From: Heliocidaris erythrogramma
Taxonomy: Eukaryota; Echinodermata; Echinoidea; Camarodonta; Echinometridae
Reading direction: 5' to 3'
Length of the DNA: 64,000 nucleotides
Assembly: GCA_025617745.1 (NCBI GenBank)
Contig: CM046853.1
Span: 54,402,643 to 54,466,642, forward strand
Shown one piece after another: positions 11,045-26,000 of this stretch. The translations under genes and the position numbers were made by a program. How positions within the stretch are numbered: position 1 is the stretch's first letter; every line of letters starts with the position of its first letter. Under the pieces are notes generated by a model, which was not told the DNA's origin, ran no database searches, and was given only the letters and a program-made list of their open reading frames with translations.

Positions 11045-14000
11045 GTAAGTTCGTGCTCTTTGCATGTGTAAAGTAACACAAATTTATTTAATATACAGTT
11101 TGAATTGTTCATCAGCTAATTTTCGTTTAATCAAATCACTGACAGGAGGATAGTAGGAATTGAACTGTAAATTGGTCAAAGTAAGAATCATATCTGTCAG
11201 GGGATACTCCACGGCATTTATTTTAGCACTAATTAGACCTAATCAACTACTGAGTCCAGATGTGTGTATGGAAAGAACATAAGTGAGTAATGTTTCAGGA
11301 TTCTTAACTTACAATTTGTGCTTTGGTCCATTACAATGCTGTATGAAGCCTTTGTTTGAAGTTCCCAATACTCTTTGATAATCATTAAAGTGCCGTACTT
11401 TTCTCTCTTTTTTTGGTGTATTGTAATTCCTGTATTGGAAGCGGATATATTTCTCATGCTATCTTCTCTAAAAGAAAAAAGAAATTTGAGAAATCAATGT
11501 GTTTGGCAAATTTGTTGTATCTGTTTAATTTATCATATTCATTTAATTTCATTTAAGAAATCACAGAAACCTGTGTGTAGACACAAACATAAAATTATTT
11601 CTTAATTGTCATTAGCAAAAATAATTTAGGAAGTATTATAATCTATTGAAAGTTCATATATTCAGCTTGTAGTGCTCATGAAATTGAATTTCAGTTTTTG
11701 AACTGATTTTTATGTCTTTTAGAAACAATGGTTCTGAAGCTGTCAAAAAAGATTTTTCATTTTTTTTAAAGCTGTGAGAAAAATTTGGGTTGATATCAAT
11801 GAAGAGTGACAGTGTATATAGATGATTCATTTGTCTCTAATAAAAGCCTGTTGCATTATCTTAATTGCTAATTTTCAATCTGGCACAGGGATGACAGAAT
11901 CAGGATGGGGGTATTTCTTGTCAGCATGAGCTTTTGAAATCCTGTAGGGCTTCTACTTTATTCTTTAAGTAGGTTTGATTTCCTTTTCAAAGATTACACC
12001 ATATTTTAAATATTGTCCAAACATTCCTTACAAATTCTGATTGCACGTATGCAGCCTGCTTTAGATGTGATGAAATTCTGGTTAAACCAAATTTCATTAA
12101 TACCGGTATATAGTTTGTATATGGCATAAAAATTACCCTTGGAAATATAAGTCCCACAGGATCAGAAAATTCATAAAAGTTATTTATTTCATTTAATCTG
12201 ATGAATTATTTATTACTAATGTACTACACAATATTATAAAGAGATATACACTTAAGATCACTCCAAATATCATCATCATTCTGGATTCAAAAGGAATCAT
12301 CAAATAATCTCAGAACCAAAGTATTTTCCGGATTTCCTTAAGAAAAATCTCAGAAATTATGATCGAAAGCTGACTAACATCCTGTCTCTTCTTGTCTGTC
12401 TGTCTGCCCACATTTCTGAATTAATCACTTCTTTAACTCACCAATCTTTTACGTGACCAAAATATGTTGTCCTGAAGTGGTGGGTATGTCCTTAGAGCAA
12501 CATGGATCTTTCCTTCCTGTTTTCATAGGAAAGCTGTTTTCATAGAAAAGCCACTTTGTCATCCATCAACTTTTTAAGCATCAGTGTATCTTATTACTAT
12601 GACAGATTGAAATTGATGTTTTGTAAATTACTGTCCTCTTATAAATGAATGGTTTTTATTGGAATTGCACCACAGTCTAGACCTTTAATTGTATGTATAT
12701 TATCAAATTTCTATTCAACAGGCTGTTTGCATTTCACTTAACTAGATAATAGACATGCCTCTTGCATAGCTTGTATGTTTTAATTAGTATTTGATTAGAC
12801 AGATGTAATGAATGAAAGGTCGAGAGTTTTCAATAATATTTTGATAATTTGCAGTCAAAGGCAAAATTTTATTTTCCCAGTTGTTTTTCAATGTGCCAAA
12901 TTACTATTTTGGGGAACAGTTACAAATGTCTTGAGGGTTGCATTTCTACAGGGGTTCATTTTTTATAATTATTCCTAATAGTGGTTTAAAAAAAGGATAT
13001 TATTTGTTGCATTACTTTAGAAATGATATGCTACTTAAGTAAGTTTACTACAGAGCAAATTCTTAACAGCAAAAATATATCCTCACCCTCTCACCCAATC
13101 ACCCACTTCTAAATTATAGTTTTCAATCGCGCTCACCTTTCGGATAGGCAAGTTCATTTTGAAATGCAAAGTTATGTTGCACATCGCTCTTAAAATTTCT
13201 TAGAGACTCAGAGACAGAATAAGTATATGAGTGAATATAATGTCCTGACATTAATATAAAGTATATCGAAAAGTCACATCTGTTAGTTGTATAGGTTGAT
13301 GCAATATGATGTCATCAGTATGTTGGATGTATCACACCTGTGGAGCTCAGGTCGTTCAGCTCGTATACAAATCAGTCTGATAGATATTAACCATATGTTG
13401 TCATAGGAACTAATGCATTACAAAGTCGAAAATTCCAACCAGGGATCAAGCTTGTGTATTTGGAGAAATGATATGTGAAGTACGTGATGGTATGATCTGA
13501 ATTTGTAGAATCCTGCATACTAAAATGCTGGATGACACAACAATGAATTATCATGTTTGTCATATGTTTGACTGCATATTTTGCAATGTCCAATATGTAC
13601 AGATTATTTGTTTTGAAATTAAGTAAATTGTTCTGGAAGCATCATTATTTGCTTCTTTATTGTTAATATGTCATCTATTATAAAGATAGGCATAAACTTT
13701 GATAAGGAAAAAAAATAATGAAAGTCATAATTACAGGTGTAGTACTGTAAATATATGATAAATATATTCAGTGCTGTTTAATGTTTTTGCTCTGCTTAAA
13801 TCTTTATCCACTGTAGATTATATAGAGTATATGTTACATGTACACATTGGACGTGTGATAAAAAGCGAATGTGGCAGCCCACTGTTCGTTCCGTTCGTCG
13901 ACCAAAGTAGATAAAGAGTTAACCCATCGCCAACGTGAACCATGTGGCCCCTGTATAAATCCTATGGAAATGGGAGAATTCGGTAATGATTGGGTTAAGA

Positions 14001-17000
14001 GGGAATCCGTAAATGACATAGAGGAAGTGATAGACGTGTCAGTGTCATACTCAAGTACTATCACCATGAGTAGGGCGAACAAGGACCTAACATAGAAATA
14101 AAGTCCTGTATTCAGGAAGAGGTTGCAGTTTTATTAACACCATGGGTAATTCAAGTTTATAAACTCTATTAAGCTTTGAAGCCAATCATAGGTCAATGTA
14201 CAGGCCAATATTATGATGCCTAGCATGGCAACTGAAGTCCTAATGTAAAGATAAAGGCCTGTATTCAGGAAGAGGTTTCAAGTTTTTTTTTACCACCGTG
14301 TGTAAATCAAGTTTAGAACTCTTTTGAAGCCATTCATAGGTCAATGTACAGGCCAATATTTTGTCGCCTAGCGTGGCAACTGAAGTCCTAATGTAAAGAT
14401 AAAGGCCTGTATTCAGGAAGAGGTTTCAAGTTTATTACCACCGTGTGTAAATCAGGTTTAGAACTCTTTTGAAGCCAAACATAGGTCAATGTACAGGCAA
14501 CGTAATCACAGAGACTTTAAATTAAGAAATCAACTCAAGGGCATTTTAAATACCCCATTGTATCACCTATAGAAATTATGTTTGGTTTATATAACATTTC
14601 ACTGTAGTGTTCGCACATTTCAAAAAGCTCTTGAAATTGCTTAAGGTTGATTTTTGAAAGTCTTTGCAATTATGTTAGGCCTACATTATGTTCTCCAAGG
14701 GCCACTGAGTGAATCTTTTCCCACCATCTTAGCTAGCTCTCTCTCTCTCTGTCCCTCTCTCTCTGTCCCTTTTAATCTCTAGCTTACTGGACATTTTTTC
14801 TAACCTTATAAATCCTTTTGGATACCCTTATGTCTCCATGCTGTTATTTTTACTTGAAATATACTTGAGTGTAATTAATATAGTTTAAACATTTCCACAA
14901 AATAGGCAAATTGTGAAATATAATATCAGAGTGCATTGCCTATTAAAAATGGATGAATTACAATTCATATTAGTCTCTTCTAAAATCAGAATTTTATTTC
15001 CTGAAAGCAATGCAAAGGAAATGATTTATTTTTTACTATGCTGATAGTAAAATCTTTTAAGATGTAATGTTCATGTAAGATAAAGCCCAGCACTTAATCA
15101 TTATTGCCTAGAATTTTTCATTTTCACTGTTTTGATAGATTACCAGCTAAATGATGATTCACTGCATTGCAATTGCAAGTTCTTTGATGAAATTAGACTT
15201 GGTATAAACAGGAGGAGTAAATGGAGTGATATGACATATTTCCTTTCAGGAAAATGACAGAGTATACCACGCAGCAGGTATTCTGTCTCCGTCTCTCTCT
15301 CTCTCTCTCCATCTCCGTTTTTGTCTCCTTATCTTTCTTTTTCTCTTTGTCTATATTCTATCTGTCTGTCTCTGTTTCTTTCTTCCTTTCTCAGTCTTTC
15401 TCTCTTTCTCTCCCATTCTCTTTTTTTTTCTCTCTCTCTTTCTTTCCCTGTCTATTTTCTGTCACTTTCTATCTGTCACCTTCTCTTTTCCAGCATTCAG
15501 AGAAGAGGATGACAGACATTTTTTTCTTTCTTTTTATTATCCATAGGAGCTGACAAGCTATTCGCCATGTCACCACTTTCCTGTGATAACTTGAACCTGG
15601 CAAATAGATCTACCCGATATCAGTCAAAGTTTATCCTAACTAGACTTCACTAAAAGCTAATAATGCATATTTAAAGAAGCAATTGAGCTTAAAGGAACAA
15701 GGATGTGTTTGTAATGTCTCAGAGAAGGCAGGTTCAAAATCCAAATGATACAACTTCAATGTCATATGTTGCAAATTGTTGAAGCCTAACATATTTTTAA
15801 TGTTTGAGGTGGTATGCTGAGCTTTATCGAAAATACATTTAATAAGAGGATTTATGTGATTATAAAAGATAAAATCCAAGCAAATTGTGGACAGTTATTT
15901 TTTACAGTCTGCTTGAGGCATGTGGGTGTAATTTCATATGACCAATGTAAAGCAGACACATTGTTTCCCTCTGAATTATTTAAATGAAAATGTGTCTAGA
16001 TCCCCACTGGTAAGCACCCTCATGTAAATCAACCAAGTCCCACCTCCTCTTGTTTATATTTCGTAGTTTTCCTGCGCTTTTCCTTTAATACGGCCAAGTG
16101 CACATGACATGTGGTAAAAAGGTTTGGGACGGATGCTCTTCGATCTGATATATTCTCCACTGCCGCCTTGACTATATCCTTGGTGTAGAGTATGCCTGAC
16201 CTTTCTCTCATAGCAGAATCTCTAAGTTACTTTGCGTGGCACTCCGTTGGTTTCTGATTTGCAAGTCTACTTCTTTGAGGACCATATCCTCTGGCCTTTT
16301 GAGCAGGAAAGCTGTCAATGTGTCTTTCGTTAGGATATACTGCGTAAAAACATCCACAGAGGATATATGCTGTGATGTGTGCCTTTGTGTAGGAAAAATA
16401 ATATTGGTAAGTGTTTGTGAAACCGCCGGCAGCTTGAGGAAACACAAGAGAACTCTCGGTTGCTGGTGTGGAATGTACATGTATGTGTAGAATCCCTATA
16501 GTGTGCTAAAACTTGTTGGTGAACGTAGCAGAGTATATTATGGTCTATTAACCTGTTGAAGGTGGTCGATCAGACGTGTCATAAGTCAGAATAAAATCTG
16601 AAAATTAATTGGTCATCAAGTGATTAATGAGTTCTGATGGAAGGGATCTGATTGAATAAAAAATCAAGAGTGTATTTGTCAGTCACAATCTCACATGCAC
16701 GTATATATTCACAGTTCTTGGCAGCCTTTCACAAAACCATACAAGTCCAACATCCCATTGAAATGCTTGTTAAAGTTATAATGTCTTTCAATCGGATGTT
16801 GGTTTCACAAGACACTGCCCTGATTATCCATGAATATTTCTTGCAGGTTTGATCGAGTCCAAGTAAAACTGTTATGTATTCTTTTTATGTGTGTATGTCA
16901 AAGTGTAAGAATGGGCTATGGTATTCTGGGTCAATTGTACTGTCTGAGAGTGTAGCACACACTGTTCTCTGGAAACATCTACACATAGATATGTGTTGTA

Positions 17001-20000
17001 CACTTCTGTATTATATTTTCTGTAAGACCAAGGCTTTTTGTTTTGGCCATGTGTCTTGATTGCTGAAAGCATTCCCCCCATGTCCAGAATGTTAAAGATG
17101 TCCTCAGGAAATATTGCAGATATTAATTTGGATGAGATCCATAGATGCTGACCCTGATTACAGCATGCCAACTTCATTTGCCCCTCTTTGTTCTGATTCA
17201 ATTTGCATCAATTTGATTCCAATATCTCCAACATTCTTTTTGTTAATTTGAACAGATTCCAGAAGGAACAAACCGCCAGTTCCTCGGAAGCCTACCCATC
17301 TAGCGCAGAAGTTGAACAACAACAAACAGGGCATCACTTCAATCAGTAAACCCCTCACCACCACCACTACCACAACCACAACTGGCCCAAAGGTACATAG
17401 CAAGCCGCCCCTGACAGCGGCCAAGAGCACAGGTGCTTCTATCGAGACAAGGAGAGTCAACAACCTCTCACAAGACCAAAGGACGTATGACCAGGTGTGC
17501 TTTGAAGATCCTGCTACCTTTCAGCCACAGCCAAAGAGCAAAAACCTTGAGCGGTTCTTTGGCATGAAACCAGAAATGGCAAAACCGATCACGTGTATCA
17601 AGCCCATAGACTCCCTCAGCACCACTAGCAGTGCTCATGGCAATGGTGGAGCCAAGGGTCTCATAAAAATGTTCTCCAAGAGAAAATCAGATTCAGGTGA
17701 GGAGATAAACGAAGGTGAAAAACATTATGCTGTTGCAGACCTTCACGAATTAGACAGGACTGCGGGTAAATGGCAAAAAGATAGGAAGGGTGGAAAGAAC
17801 TCTCCATCGAGTCTCTCGCCCAACAAGCAGGAAGTCCGAAGAAACTCTTCAGGGCAAGACACCTCAAAGTTGAGTTCAGATTCAGGGATATCTGTGACGA
17901 TAGAGCACAGGAGGAGTTCCAGGGGTGCCTCAATGCCAGGTGGATTCAAGGATCCGCTGGACAAGACAGGGTCAATGGACTCAGACTATGTTGAGGGTGA
18001 TAGTACATATAGTGAAGATTCTGCAAGGGACTCAGATTCTGATCCTAGTGAAGAAGAGTTTGAGTTGAAGGTAAGTCAAATGTATTACTGTTTTCTTGGT
18101 AAATAATGTGAGAAACATACTCAGTTTACCTCAATTTGAAAATTATACATGACTTCTTGTACTTTAAAAAATGACATGTTAAAACTTGAGAGCATACCAG
18201 GTTGTACAGGTGATAAAATGTTCAAACATTTAAACATTGTAATGTTTATTTTTTTCTTTTCAGCAAATCTTACAAATAATTATTTCATTATGTCTGAGAA
18301 AATGAGAAAGTTTATTTTTGGTAAAGCATGAGGGCAACCATTTCGCAACAAGGATGCTGCTTGTAATTCACAGAATTCCCTGAAAGAAGTAATGAGACAT
18401 ATCACTACCTCGATCTCGTCAAGTGTGTGATCAAGAACGGTGATTCAGTTGACAAAAGAACTGAAAGCTGTGAAAATGAAGCTTCTTGTGAATAAGATCC
18501 TTGTGGATTTAAGAGGTTATAATTACTTTTTCCAAACACTCTTGCTGAGAATGATCTAAATAATGGATGGGTAAATAATGAGTTTTTATCATAATTCCTT
18601 AGAGGTCTTCTCACAGTGGATTTTGATCCGAAAAGAAATGAAGAAATGAGGATACAATCACACAAATAGATGAATAAGACACAAGGATTATTATAAGTTG
18701 TTGTTTCTACAATAAAGTCATGTATTGAATTATGCATTTACTAGCAGAAGCAGCCCGTGGACATCCACGGGCGCTAGCTGTGTTTATGATAAATCACCGT
18801 ACCGTATATTTGTCTCAATAATCAAGTGAAAAAGAGAAAAAGTCGGGTAAAGTTGTTTTTTACCAAGAAGTATTTACAACATGTGAGTATGTGTTATTTA
18901 TCCAAAGCTTGCATGAGTTCTGAAGAAAATACATTTTCATCTTGATGAAGACGATATGGATATAATTATGTTCGAGTAGAATATCCATATGCATAGACCA
19001 AGAGGGAGGGATTTGATCTTGCCATGTTTCTGTGGTTTAATACTCAGCGAACGTCGTGAAACCATAGAGTTGTGACCATGAAGCTTCAAATGATGTAACT
19101 CTATGCATGAAACATAGTACATGTGCCTGTACATGTGCAAATGAATAACACGTGTGTTGTTGCGCCGTATATACTGTACATTGAAGCCACCCATCTTGGC
19201 GTATATACACGTCAGGCTGTTCTAATTACTCCCTCCAGATATTCAATGTTTAAAAATGAATTTATGAAATATGGACGGCACGTCAGCCCTTGAGAAGTGC
19301 CTCCCACCACTCTAAGAACCATTCCCCGCCCGTGGGTACCAAAAGGTGGGGACCGAAAGGGCCAGGGGAGGTGCCTATTCAAACCAAAAAAATAGGCCCC
19401 AAATCCTTAATGTATTATATATATAGATAAATAAACAATACATTAGCATTCATAGCATGTAGTCTATGAGCATTATTGAAGGTAAACTAATATGGCCTTA
19501 TCAATTCGTAACTTGCTTCACTTCTATGTGTAGGTATTCAAAATAACAATGGATAATTGTTTAAGGTGGTTTATATGGTTCATGGCATTTGGCATTCAAA
19601 TCCAGACATGTCCTTGTGCATGGTGTACTATAAATGTTCTATTAACTTCTGTCATGTGTTACATTATCACGTGACTAAATCTTTATGATCCATGAAAATA
19701 TAAGTGATCACAAGAACAATATAAACGGAAACAAGTGAAGAGGTAAAAGTCCCTGAGGTCCTATCTTACATTGTCTGCTTTAAATATTTAAGAACCATAA
19801 TCTCATTGGCCCAAATTCATGAAAGAGGCATATCTTATAAACCCATTGTCTAAAGCATGGTTTAAACCTCCGCTGTCTGTCCACTGGGTGAGGACATGCA
19901 CGTACTATGCTTATAGAGGTTAAACCATATAGGTTAAGATAAACCTCTTTTGTGAATTCAGCCTATTATGCACTAGGATATTTCATCTTTTATTTGGGAG

Positions 20001-23000
20001 TATGAAATTGGGAGAGTGTCTTTTGGATTTCTTTTTTTTTTTTGGGGGGGGGGTGGAGATATAAAATTCTTTATATGGTATAGTTGCAATGCTTAGATGT
20101 TTCATTTTTTACTTTTATATGAGAATGAAAGCTACGTTGAGATTAGTTTTTCTGAGAACTTCATGAATATTTAGGTTCTACATCCTGGAAAGGTGTGTGA
20201 TGGTTGTAGCAGATGGTAAAAGGATAACATTTCTAAGATAATAGGAAGATTGATAGGAAATCTCTGATAGGTTAGGCAAAGTAGGAATTACTTCATGGTT
20301 TGCAATCTGCTTGGACTTAAGAATGGTGTGCAGTTAATTCCAGTTATATGTCTGAAGAGAGACATTTTTTAATGATTTGTGATTGTATGTCATTTTAGTA
20401 AAAGTTGAAGATTTGATATGATCACAATGCTTGTAAGTTCATTGAAAACTGGGTTATTCCTTGTTGACTCAATAGACATTTAAAATGAATATCAGCAAAT
20501 TGCTGTTGGATATTTGTTGCTATGGCAAAAGCAATATATCTCTTCCATACCTACAAATGTAAGTGGCAACTATGGAAACTATTCAGTTAAAATATAAACA
20601 TATGATATAAATAGAGAATGTTAAATCAATATTAACATAAAATATAAATTAATGAAAAAAGGTGTACAGTTAGGAAAAGGGCAAAATTAGCTTTGAATGT
20701 CAAAGGAATATAATGCACTGATAAGAAAAGATCAGAACTAAATTGCTGATTTAATCTATAATTGAGAAATACATGGCAACACATTTTATTGCTACTGCCA
20801 CTGCATGATGCTTTTACTTCGTCTGCAATTAATGATTATGTTTGCTTAAGTGATGAATAAAATCTTTGGAGTTACCTGTGGAATTATATGAAATGCTTAC
20901 AGTTTATAATAATTTAGAAGAAAGTGTAAGATAGGAAAGAGAAGAAGAGGGATTTTCACTAAAAATAGAGTTTTTGGCTGGGTAAATAAGTGGCACACAA
21001 GATGAGATAATGATTTTTTACTTCCCATTACAGGAAAAACCAGCGGAAAACATCACCTTTATCAATCAGAGTCACAAAGTGGCCTATGAAGTGCTGACGT
21101 CAGAGAGACAGTATGTGGACAGGTTGCATTTATTGCACAAGGTAGGAACAGAATCTTCACTCCTGTTTCATATGAGCAAAGGTTTAAAATATGTTATTTT
21201 TATCGTACCACTAAAGTCATAAGCAGATAATGATGATGATGTTAATGATCATAATGATAATGATAATGATAATAAAAGTAATGATGATGATGGTGATGAT
21301 GATGTCATGTATGCCCTTTTTATCCTGTTGAGGTGAACACATAAATCATGTTGATTTGTTTTGCCTTTATTGTGCAACAGTTCAGGTTCAGAATATACAA
21401 AAGTCCTATAGTACGATAACAACTGTTGTCAGAGAACAAAAATCTAACAAAGATTTTTATTGATCTTGATTATTGATTAAATATTGTTATTTATTAAATA
21501 TGAATGAAATCTAATTAAGTAATAAGTAATTAAGTAATTAAGTAATATCAGCAGCTTAATTTTAAAATGATACACTATCTAGAGGTTATGCCCTCCAAAT
21601 TTTTATAGTCATTCTCTGAAAATAAAATTGATAACAACTATAGTGAAATTGGAGTAAATATCATGTGGACAAAAAAAAATCATAAATTCTTGCCTAGATA
21701 TGCAAAAAAATTTGAGCTATCATCATAAAATCCAAAGTGGTTTTAGTGACTGGAAATGGTTTCAATTCAATAGGAAAAGTTATGACGTTTTGAAACCAGC
21801 CATACGTCTTTCCGTGCCTGCGACAGTAATTTGAGAGTCATGGTGAAGCTAATTAGATGCATTCTGAGTTTTCCGCACATTGTGTGTGCCAAGCCTTTGC
21901 CCCATACTAAGTACCCATGGACTGCTCTTGTATAGTGCAGAAATAGCAATGATGTCATCTTGGAGTATATGGAATGAAAAATATTGTTAACCTGCAGCAT
22001 TCATGTAATCTTAATGCAGTTTACGTCAGAACTGTGGTCATGTTCTTTGTCTTGTGCAACACATCCAGCTCTTCTCGCTATTAAATACCCTTGCCTGAAT
22101 GGAGAGACCTGCCTGACCCTTGTAGCACCCCATTGTACCCCTTAATATGAAGTGTCATAAATGTGTATTTGTGATCAATCAAATTTACATGCCTCCACTC
22201 ATCTTTGTTTTTCCAAAATTAAAGTTGAAAGCTCCTTAAGTAATATTTTATCAATATTCAGCATTCTTAGAACTATAACCCTATTTTTCATCCAGAATAT
22301 CTTGACTCCTAGGATCAGATTCATTCAATCACTTTTCCAAACCATCCAAAAAACCACTAAAGTGTGAGAGGTTCCTGACACACAAACCACAACCTCTCTT
22401 TCTCTCCTTCTAGCAAGATGCTTAGTCCGATATCCAGTATTTCCTGACAAAATGTATCAGACAACTTAGCATGTCATCAACTAAGTACGTACGGGATATG
22501 CTTTAATTCAGTAACTGAATCCAGTATTCCAGCGTGTGTTTGTAGCCCTCAAAATGGCATGTCCAGAAATGCATGGGCAAAATTACAAAGTGTAGGGCAT
22601 ATAAAGGAAGGAAATTACATTGCAAATGGAGGACGCAAAAAAGCTTTTTGTAATAATGTGGTTGTAGGAATTAAGTTTCGTGATGGGTATACGAGGAATA
22701 GATATCAATGGGAAACATACATCATTAAAATTAAATTATGGCTAGTAGCTATATACCTCATATGCTTTTTTCCCCAATGATGTGTGTCAGCTGTAATAGA
22801 GCGTGTCTAATTATTGAAAGGTAACTAAAGAACTTTGTGGTAGTCTGTATTGCCCTTATCCCTGTTAGGTGCTGTTGTGGGGTTAATGTCTGGTCAATGA
22901 CAGAAACTACGTCAGAAACCCCCAAATAAGCATTATCATGGGAACGTATCAATATCATTTTGAAATTGACGAGAGGGAAAGCTGTGATAGTGGGTAGGGA

Positions 23001-26000
23001 TGATAACCAAGTGGTTAGAGTTAATGCCACAGGGTTTTGTAATCAGCTCAACATTATCTTCCTTAATCCATGCTGAAATGTGTCTCTGTTTCAGAACATT
23101 AGCCGCATGGCAGTAAACATGTTTTTATCTTGTTTGGTTTCATATTACATTTGTTGGTCATTAATGAGGGTTTGTGGCTCATTATAGGCAAACGATGTTG
23201 GTTAATTCCTTTGGCACCCTCTTTGTGAAATTTCTATCCTTATTAACTCAATTTAAGATGAAAGTGGGAAAGAGAAAGAGGAAAGAGAAAGAGAGGAAAA
23301 GAGAGAGAGAGAGAGTAAGAGAGAGGGGACAGAAAGTAAGAGAGAGGATTAGAGAAAGGTAGTATGAGTAGAATAGTTTACAAAGAGCAAACATGCTCGC
23401 ACATTTTTAAATAATTGTTAGGTTTCAAAAAAATGTTACCCTTAAAAGGTCCAGTCAGGTATTTATAGATGATTTTCCTGTGAATGTTTTTCAAATAATC
23501 ATAATGATGAACTATCTTGGTTTTTTTTCTTTCTCTCATACAGGTGTTTGAACAGAAAATTAGGCTTGAAAACAGCAAACACAACTGGTTTTCCAAAGAT
23601 GTGATCAACATCATCTTCTCCAACCTCAGCACCATCTACGAGTTCCACAACAAGTTCCTCCTTATGCAGCTTGAAGATAGGATGAAAGAGTGGTAAGGAT
23701 TATCAGTATTCTTAAACCTTTTGTTTATATAAATTGATTTGCACTTGCATGTATGTGTACATACATGTAAGGTAAGCATTCACAAAATGAATGGTTTTCT
23801 CAAAATATGGTACTTTCTAGAAGTTTGAGAATGTCCATGTGGAGAAAAATAATCTGATTAAAACTTAACTGTGTGTCAATATGGAATCAGAGAATAACTA
23901 TGTGTGCATCAAGTTTGTTTTTCAAGACTGCATGCTTACCAAAATCTGAACTTTATTGCCTCAATATTGACTCTCAAAAGCAAATAATTGATGACAGTTC
24001 ATGATCCTCATCCAAATTTTTATCCCCAAACCACTTTCAAGGCAACTGTAATGATTCACATATAATTTTGGATGTTCTAAATTTGGTTGTATAATAATTG
24101 TATAAAGAAAAGTTGCCAAGTAACAAAACGAATGAAACAAGACAAAATAGAGCAGTCCAGAATAACCTCTTCTGAGGCTTTGCAACATCAATCAACCATA
24201 CTACCCCATAAGGAATAATGTACCTCACTATTAATTAAAACAAGAATCCTGATGTATTGTTTGAATAGTGAAGTTATGTTAACTGTATAGGATCTTCTCT
24301 ACATTCCATGGTTCATACAAAGCTATTACGTTTTCAGACAAATCTTTTCTACAAGACCTAAAAATGGCTGGCTCACAATGAAAAGTTCAAATCTTTGGCA
24401 GGCTGTCCAACCTCTAAGAACCATATTTTGATATGAGACATGTACCTCACTATTAATTAAAACAAGAATCCTGATGTATTGTTTGAATAGTGAAGTTACG
24501 TAACTGTATAGGATCTTCTCTTCATTCCATGGTTTACACAAAGCTAGGACGTTTTCAAACAAATCTTTTCTAGAAGAAAAAAAAAGGGCTGGCTCACAAT
24601 GGAAAGGTCAAATCTTTGGCAGGCTGTCCAACCTCTAAGAAACATATTTTGATATGAGACATGTTATACAAGTAATTTATGCTTTCATAGGGGTGGGTTT
24701 ATTTCAGTCATGAATAAATTGTTTAATAAAAACACTTAAAAAGATCTTTGAAAAGAAAGTATGTAAAATGTTTCAAATTATGAAGACTATTTAATTCCAA
24801 GATTTTTTCATTTGCAATATATTTTATGCTTTGTAGTTATTTTTGGAGATAGATATAAAAAAATATAAGAGAATTGTGATAATGTCCCATCAACATCTGT
24901 AAGTGTTATTGTCTCTTTATGGTTTCATATTGTATTACCCCTCTTTCAATCAATGTGAATAGTTGCATACGCATAATTCTTCAATTTTTATGATATTCTA
25001 TTTTAAAGATTATTTGAGTGCCTCAAAGTTACAAGAGCACGTAAAGTCAGAAAAAACAAAAACACAATGAAGATCAAGTTTAGTAATGCCATGCCAATAA
25101 AGTGATTATATTACTCAGATGCTAGAGAAGCCATCAAGCATGCCCTATTTTTATGTTCATTTTCATTTGTATATTATAAACCCAAACTTTCAAAGGCCTT
25201 TAAAACAAAATCAGAAATTACATCAGACAGATTGCACTGCAACAAATTGGTTCTCACACTTACTATTGTCAGCTGAGAATAAAGTCACGTAAAATTCACA
25301 ATAGATCATTTTTGGGGGAAATAGAGAAGAGGCAACCGCAAATTTTGAACAGAAAAGGGGGAATTTTTTTTTAATGTAAAGACAGATACATGATGACAAA
25401 GCATTATTTTTGTAATAGAGAAAGTAATACAATATCCGTCCTTGTTTCTGTTGCTTTCATGTATCAGTGTATACTGAAAGTAACTTACCTGAGAATTCAC
25501 AGACTATTGAACAGTTCCTTTACAAACATGCATGTTGAGAGCTGTGCCAGGATTTGTTACAACAATAATTACAAATTTATCCCTGACCCTTTTATTAATG
25601 TGAGCCAGTAATTGTTTTGTTTTTGAAATGTTTAAACCCCACATATATTGCTAAGGTGTTGAGCATAGATTAATATATTCATGGCACAAGCTAGGTTCTG
25701 TGGTTCAGTAGAATGAGAGCAAAGGAATTATCTGTTTTTGAATATGTAGCTGAACGAAGAGACTTGTGTAAATCATTTCAGTATTAAAACAAGGACGATA
25801 AAGGGCACAGATTTGAAAAGGGTATTGTGATTAATTAATGCTTACTTTCGTGATGCGTATACTTTTCTGAGATGAATAAAAACATTTATAGAGAGGAAAC
25901 TGCTGGTCAAATGATTTTATAAGTAGTGCAAAGTCCTTAGTTGTATACCCAAGTTGCATACAAGCTGATAACTGAAAGATTTAAGATAATTTAACCCCTT

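Noticed and set aside
15254-15553. 99-codon + strand frame of Ser/Leu/Phe
   Set aside because: Low-complexity CT tract; both neighbouring frames give similar artefacts.
16029-16490. Slightly GC-richer block with competing frames on both strands (for example [20 protein letters not shown] on the - strand)
   Set aside because: It may be a decayed gene or transposon fragment, but no family or consistent single frame could be assigned.
17158-17463. - strand frame with a long valine run opposite FGD exon 2
   Set aside because: It is the antisense shadow of the polythreonine-coding ACC/ACA stretch in exon 2.
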